Position numbers and translations under genes: made by a program
IMG/VR virus record: IMGVR_UViG_3300009314_000065
Location: 1-29,669 of that record
DNA length: 29,669 bases
Direction: 5' to 3' (one strand)
Source: a virus
Part shown: piece by piece, positions 29,626-29,669 of the stretch
Layout of the letters: every line of letters begins with the position of its first letter
Numbering within the stretch: position 1 is the first letter of the stretch
The notes under the pieces: generated by a model
Databases searched by the model: none
The model's input: only the letters and a program-made list of their open reading frames with translations
Told to the model about the DNA's origin: nothing

Positions 29626-29669
29626 TTACAGCGTGAACCAGTCATGTTCCTTAGTGATATATAGAATCG
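29626..29669 (-). CDS. C-terminal end of an upstream gene (cut by window)
   Basis: Open frame from the window edge reads ...ILYITKEHDWFTL and stops at TAA 29626-29628. It abuts the ASCH-like gene's ribosome site. Too short to name. Confidence 0.4.
   Translation of the reverse strand, partial: ILYITKEHDWFTL

Noticed and set aside
1-29669. tRNA genes, integrase, att sites, IS elements
   Set aside because: None seen: no cloverleaf with recognisable T-loop, no tyrosine or serine recombinase motif, no transposase or terminal repeats.

Overview
This window is the late (virion and packaging) region of a tailed double-stranded DNA phage, most likely with a short tail (podovirus-like). Nearly every gene lies on the minus strand, so the biological order runs from the right end of the window to the left. 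The evidence is a recognisable block of terminase small and large subunits, a P22-like portal, a scaffold-like protein, a major capsid protein resembling the SU10/DUF5309 group, a connector or adaptor, a nozzle-like tail protein, tail-fibre proteins and internal-virion (DNA-ejection) type proteins. The host cannot be named. Genes start mostly at ATG behind strong AGGAGG-type ribosome binding sites, all three stop codons are used, and the two best promoters match the bacterial sigma-70 consensus. This points to a bacterial host with the standard code and argues against TGA-recoding hosts.

Layout, in the direction of transcription: (1) 29.67-27.75 kb, small early or accessory genes (ASCH-like protein, zinc-ribbon proteins, unknowns) packed with start/stop overlaps. 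(2) 27.75-27.49 kb, a non-coding control region with a consensus minus-strand promoter that reads at once into a terminator-like hairpin, two tandem 8-bp repeats and a second, weaker terminator-like hairpin. (3) 27.48-20.1 kb, packaging and head genes, with two tiny cysteine-rich proteins between terminase and portal and a structured RNA element with duplicated hairpins in front of the scaffold gene. (4) 20.06-12.95 kb, a carbohydrate and surface-chemistry cassette placed between capsid and connector genes: methyltransferase, GT2 and GT4 glycosyltransferases, UDP-sugar-dehydrogenase-like protein, left-handed beta-helix acyltransferase, WbqC-like protein and a nucleotidyltransferase-kinase fusion. 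(5) 12.94-7.3 kb, connector, nozzle, fibre, a GNAT-like protein and a glycine-zipper protein. (6) 7.3-2.65 kb, a winged-helix protein gene carrying inverted-repeat iterons, an HNH endonuclease, a coiled-coil protein and a very large (889 aa) ejection-type protein. (7) 2.65-1.8 kb, the only plus-strand island: two short membrane proteins, one behind a perfect sigma-70 promoter and interrupted by an in-frame TGA. (8) 1.79-0 kb, two more fibre-type proteins, the last with an N-terminal signal peptide and running off the window.

Three free-standing HNH/NUMOD-type homing endonucleases sit exactly at gene junctions; two of them share a 40-base identical stretch. The 7.5-26.6 kb part contains about 25 copies of GGATCC while the flanks have none that I could find, and 2-7.3 kb is visibly richer in A+T, so the genome looks mosaic.

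The most interesting hypotheses are: (a) late-gene control by a promoter-into-terminator leader, like lambda pR'/tR'; (b) a late-expressed glycan cassette that could decorate the virion or remodel the host surface; (c) the plus-strand membrane-protein island. All functions are inferred from reading sequence motifs; no search was run.
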